A DNA stretch of 64,000 bases, from the NCBI RefSeq assembly GCF_016429155.1, contig NZ_JAELUC010000008.1, positions 16,406 to 80,405 on the forward strand, read 5' to 3'. Of this stretch, positions 61,365 to 64,000 are shown piece by piece; the first letter of the stretch is position 1; each line of letters begins with the position of its first letter. This DNA is from Pedobacter sp. ASV12 (lineage in GTDB: Bacteria; Bacteroidota; Bacteroidia; Sphingobacteriales; Sphingobacteriaceae). The position numbers and the translations under genes were made by a program. The notes below the pieces were generated by a model. It was not told the origin of the DNA. It did not search any database and saw only the letters and a program-made list of their open reading frames with translations.

Positions 61365-62795
61365 ATGAAACCTTTTCATTCCAGAACTAAAATCGTGGCC
61401 ACCTTGGGCCCGGCCTCCGCTAAGCCAGATGTTTTGTACAGTATGTTTAACGCCGGATTGGATGTTTGCCGACTCAACTTTTCGCACGGTTCGCAGGCTG
61501 ATCATCAGGAAGTAATCGATACCATCCGTAGCATCAACAAAAAATACAAATATAACGTGGGCATCTTGGCCGATTTGCAAGGCCCTAAAATCAGGATCGG
61601 AACCGTTAAAGACGGTGGAATCCACTTGGTGAATGGCAATAAAACCATTATTACCACTCAAGAATGTGTAGGCAACGAAGACCGGATCTACATTACCTAC
61701 GAGAGCTTTCCGAAAGATGTAAAGGCCGGCGAGATTATTTTGCTCGACGATGGCAAGCTGCAGATGCGCGTGCTCGAAACCAATTACAAGGACGAAGTGG
61801 TTTGCGAAGTGGTACACGGTGGCATATTGACCTCGAGAAAAGGCGTAAACCTGCCAAATACCAAGGTTTCTATCCCTTCGTTAACTCCCGAAGACCGGAA
61901 AAACCTGGATTTTGTATTGGAAAGCGATGTAGAATGGATCGGTTTGTCTTTTGTGCGTAACGCCGAAGATATTATCGAGCTTAAAGATATCATTAAAGCC
62001 AGGGGCAAGGCCGCTAGGGTGGTGGCCAAAATAGAAAAACCAGAAGCCATTGCCAATATCGACGAGATTATTGCGGTTTCTGACGCGGTTATGGTGGCCC
62101 GTGGCGACCTTGGGGTAGAAATGCCGATGGAAGAGGTGCCCCTGCTGCAAAAAATGATTGTTAACAAGTGTAAGGCCGCTTCTAAACCGGTTATTATTGC
62201 TACGCAGATGTTGGAAAGCATGATTACCACGCCTCGCCCTACGCGTGCCGAAGTGAACGATGTGGCCAACTCGGTGTTGGATGGTGCCGATGCGGTAATG
62301 CTGAGCGGCGAAACCTCGGTAGGCGAATTTCCGCTGATCGTGATCGAAACCATGCAAAAAATCATTTCGAACATCGAAGACAATAATTATCCTTTCCATC
62401 CGGAGAAATTTTTGAAGCCAAGCAAGGAGAGCTTTTTGAGCGATGCCGTTTGCGATTCGGCTTGTTTCTTGGCCAAGCAAACCAATGCGGTGGGTATCGT
62501 ATCAATGACGTTGAGTGGCTACACGGCCTTCGAAATCTCGAGCCACCGGCCACAGGCACCGATTTTCATTTTTACCAGCAACGAGAGCTTGTTGAATACT
62601 TTAAGCTTGGTTTGGGGCGTAAGGGGCTTTTTCTATGATAAATTTGAAAGCACCGATAATACCATTACTGAGGTAAACGAGTTCCTGAAAAAGAAAAAAC
62701 TGATCAAAAAAGGTGATGTCATTATCAATACGGCCGCCATTCCGATGGAAATTAAAGGCAAGACCAACATGCTGAAAATTACAGTGATCGACTAA
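61365..62795 (+). CDS. pyk: Pyruvate kinase
   Basis: A 476-residue glycolytic enzyme that makes pyruvate and ATP from phosphoenolpyruvate. TKIVATLGPAS at the N-terminus, the LNFSHG motif, the Lys in VVAKIEKPEAIANIDEI, and MVARGDLGVEMPMEEVPLLQK are conserved features of substrate and metal binding. The C-terminal domain is of normal size. It ends in a terminator at 62826-62854, followed by a tRNA gene. Confidence 0.96.
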   Translation: MKPFHSRTKIVATLGPASAKPDVLYSMFNAGLDVCRLNFSHGSQADHQEVIDTIRSINKKYKYNVGILADLQGPKIRIGTVKDGGIHLVNGNKTIITTQECVGNEDRIYITYESFPKDVKAGEIILLDDGKLQMRVLETNYKDEVVCEVVHGGILTSRKGVNLPNTKVSIPSLTPEDRKNLDFVLESDVEWIGLSFVRNAEDIIELKDIIKARGKAARVVAKIEKPEAIANIDEIIAVSDAVMVARGDLGVEMPMEEVPLLQKMIVNKCKAASKPVIIATQMLESMITTPRPTRAEVNDVANSVLDGADAVMLSGETSVGEFPLIVIETMQKIISNIEDNNYPFHPEKFLKPSKESFLSDAVCDSACFLAKQTNAVGIVSMTLSGYTAFEISSHRPQAPIFIFTSNESLLNTLSLVWGVRGFFYDKFESTDNTITEVNEFLKKKKLIKKGDVIINTAAIPMEIKGKTNMLKITVID

Positions 62796-62825
62796 GAAAT
62801 TATCATCCCTAATTATAGATAATTT

Positions 62826-62854
62826 ATGCCCGAACTCAGGTTTGGGCATTTTTT
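62826..62854 (+). terminator. Intrinsic terminator after pyk
   Basis: ATGCCCGAAC-TCAG-GTTTGGGCAT (one G-T pair) followed by a T-tract. Confidence 0.9.
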
Positions 62855-62891
62855 ATGGCAAAAAGTTATATTTTTGCCACCCGTAACTCAA

Positions 62892-62979
62892 GGAGAGGTG
62901 TCCGAGTGGTCGAAGGAGCACGCCTGGAAAGTGTGTATACTCCAAAAGGGTATCGAGGGTTCGAATCCCTCTCTCTCCG
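62892..62979 (+). tRNA. tRNA-Ser (anticodon GGA)
   Basis: An 88-base tRNA: acceptor stem GGAGAGG pairing with TCTCTCC, D-arm, anticodon loop CTGGAAA with anticodon GGA, the long variable arm of class II tRNAs (serine), T-arm GAGGG-TTCGAAT-CCCTC, and a G discriminator. CCA is not encoded. A terminator follows. The DNA to the right looks foreign, consistent with integration beside a tRNA gene. Confidence 0.95.
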
Positions 62980-62981
62980 CT

Positions 62982-63018
62982 AAGCGTAGAATTTATCAAA
63001 TTCTACGCTTTTTTATTT
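62982..63018 (+). terminator. Intrinsic terminator after tRNA-Ser
   Basis: AAGCGTAGAATTT-ATC-AAATTCTACGCTT, 13-bp perfect stem followed by a T-tract. Confidence 0.9.
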
Positions 63019-63074
63019 TATCTTGTTTTGTAAGCTACTCATTTTCAATATTCTGTAATAAAAATGATCACCTT

Positions 63075-63168
63075 ATTTGGGGTTCGACACTGCAAAAACA
63101 AATCGATTGATTTTCAGCAGATTATGTTATTGAAAAGGGATGAGGTGAGCGGGATTCGAACCCCAAAT
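63075..63168. repeat. 13-bp inverted repeat with tRNA T-arm-like sequence
   Basis: ATTTGGGGTTCGA at 63075-63087 is the reverse complement of TCGAACCCCAAAT at 63156-63168. The right arm, read on the minus strand with its flank (GGTTCGAATCCCGCTCACC), looks like the 3' end of a tRNA gene. Probably a relic of an integration event; no complete tRNA can be folded. Confidence 0.5.
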
Positions 63169-63171
63169 GGG

Positions 63172-63333
63172 TTAATGGTCCGTATTATCAATCTTATTGC
63201 CTTTCCCGTAGAATTCTTCAAAGCTTACCCTGATAATAATTTTAGCTATTAACTTAGCTAACTCTTGTTGCCTGCTTTCTTTTTTAGAGTTTGTATTTTT
63301 CTGTTTGGGCCGTATCTTGGTTTGGTTTTGCAT
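63172..63333 (-). CDS. Small ORF of 53 codons in the foreign-looking region
   Basis: ATG at 63333, TAA at 63172-63174. It reads MQNQTKIRPK and later LAKLIAKIIIRVSFEEFYGKG; basic and helical. Composition looks coding-like, but it resembles no family I can name and might be chance. It ends four bases from the tRNA-like inverted repeat. Confidence 0.35.
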   Translation of the reverse strand: MQNQTKIRPKQKNTNSKKESRQQELAKLIAKIIIRVSFEEFYGKGNKIDNTDH

Positions 63334-63416
63334 ATATTAACTAGTAATGATTAAATATTAGAAGTTATTATTAAATGATTATTAGCTTTAAATTAAACAA
63401 TTAGCAAAAGACAAAT
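63253..63416. other. AT-rich region before the last gene
   Basis: About 165 bases, markedly A/T-rich, overlapping the start of the small ORF on the minus strand. It must contain the promoter of the gene at 63417; no clear -33/-7 pair seen. Confidence 0.5.
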
Positions 63417-63878
63417 ATGGATGTGCATTACGAATTTCTAACTCGATTGTATCTGCGGCTAAAGGGGTATGTCGTTTCTAATTTGATTCTTCACTCTGAG
63501 AACCAGGGCAATTCTAAATCAGAACTAGATATTGTAGCTATACGGATGCCTTTTCATTCACAAGAATATAGATGGGTAAATGTTCCCGATTTTCTAGAAT
63601 CATCAAATGACAGAATTGAAATCTTAATCGGTGATGTAAAAAACCATAAGAAACTCGATAATGTCAAATTCAATAAGGGCTTGAGAAATGACCGGGAAAC
63701 AATTAAACAATTGGTTGATTGGCTTGGTATTTATGAAAACGTCGATGAAGAGATAATTACGAAATTTGAAGAATATCTGAACCTTCATCGGAAAACAAAT
63801 TGGGACAATTTTGCGGAGTTCAAAGAGGATCTTGCTTTAGGTAGGTTTAATTTTAAATTCACTTTTTTCTGCCCATCC
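63417..63878 (+). CDS. Possible PD-(D/E)XK-fold protein, 3' end missing
   Basis: At least 154 residues, running into adapter sequence at 63879, so the natural C-terminus is lost. The frame contains KSELDIVAIRM and, after about 30 residues, IEILIGDVKNHK. An acidic residue in the first strand and D-x-K in the second fit the core of restriction-like PD-(D/E)XK nucleases. Base composition is AT-rich compared with the neighbours, consistent with acquired DNA next to tRNA-Ser. A nuclease function is hypothetical. Confidence 0.5.
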
Positions 63879-64000
63879 CTGTCTCTTATAAACATCTGAC
63901 GCTGCCGACGAAACAACGACATGTGTAGATATCGGTGGTCGCGGTAACATTAAAAAAAAAAAGGTTTGGAAGCGGGAGGGGGGCTGAGGGGGGGGGGGGT
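63879..64000. other. Sequencing adapter and low-quality tail (not genomic)
   Basis: Starts CTGTCTCTTATA, the Nextera mosaic end, continues CTGACGCTGCCGACGA, then an index-like stretch and GTGTAGAT...GGTGGTCGC of the Illumina P5 side with a few errors, an A-run (from 63952) and a G-rich tail as in two-colour chemistry read-through. It should be removed from the assembly. Confidence 0.95.

Noticed and set aside
63143..63168. A second tRNA gene after tRNA-Ser
   Set aside because: Only a T-arm-like part is present; no acceptor, D-arm or anticodon stem can be folded.
63064..63252. A 62-codon frame reading ...EVSGIRTPNG...
   Set aside because: It runs through the tRNA-like inverted repeat; this kind of peptide is a common false call over tRNA ends read backwards.
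63417..63878. Firm call of a restriction endonuclease
   Set aside because: Only two short motifs suggest the fold and the C-terminus is missing; no methyltransferase partner is present.
1..64000. CRISPR arrays, prophage structural genes or a complete transposase
   Set aside because: No regularly spaced repeats, phage proteins or transposase-like frames were seen in either strand.

Overview
The window looks like chromosomal DNA of a Sphingobacteriaceae bacterium (phylum Bacteroidota), probably Pedobacter or a close relative. The evidence is gene content and promoter style: IPExxxVDY, DUF4397, DUF4394 and DUF6600 proteins, a TonB receptor with a carboxypeptidase-regulatory-like N-terminus, an arginine operon of the succinyl-ornithine type, Bacteroidota promoters (TTG/TTTG, about 18-20 nt, TAnnTTTG), and few Shine-Dalgarno sequences. 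Genus is inferred. The left edge cuts a nucleoid-associated protein gene. The right edge is not genomic: from about 63879 the sequence is Illumina Nextera adapter, then A and G runs, so the real contig ends near 63878.

Layout: 1-8.9 kb holds an MHS-type transporter with two small envelope partners, a bestrophin, rRNA methyltransferase RlmI, CsaA, TadA, a Mn-type superoxide dismutase and OxyR with its two redox cysteines. 9.4-13.7 kb holds an uncharacterised three-gene secreted cassette, then trmB, an alkyltransferase-like protein and an AhpD-like protein. 13.9-19.2 kb has polA, two paralogous MORN/TonB-C proteins and a small Ala/Lys-rich secreted protein. 19.2-25.5 kb (minus strand) has a UPF0173 hydrolase, YbaB, a duplicated DUF4394 lipoprotein, an OYE-family reductase and an M28 peptidase. 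24.6-30.2 kb is a minus-strand iron-uptake operon (TonB receptor, DUF4198, PepSY membrane protein, DUF6607-like protein). Two near-identical palindromes bracket its predicted promoter and look like Fur-type operators.

32.5-48.2 kb is the arginine cluster: a possible 44-residue leader peptide, an acyltransferase that is a good candidate for the first pathway enzyme, argG, a cupin, a second GNAT, argC, an inserted S23-type four-helix-bundle gene, argD, argF', argB, proC and argE. After an oppositely oriented S9 peptidase come argH and an aminotransferase. ArgF' has Val at position 90, which points to N-succinylornithine rather than N-acetylornithine as substrate, so the pathway probably runs on succinylated intermediates.

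48.3-62.8 kb is mostly housekeeping: prfC, an RDD protein, a repeat-rich DUF6600 protein, a tetrapyrrole-methylase-family methyltransferase, nadD, a second S23-type protein, gmk, yicC, plsC, a tandem pair of secreted proteins, then rnc-fabF-acpP, the IPExxxVDY gene and pyk. A tRNA-Ser(GGA) at 62892-62979 is followed by AT-rich, foreign-looking DNA with a tRNA-like inverted repeat, a tiny ORF and a gene with a possible PD-(D/E)XK nuclease core that runs into the adapter. Intergenic DNA throughout carries word-like repeat tracts and REP-like palindromes, including a doublet at 42.28-42.40 kb.
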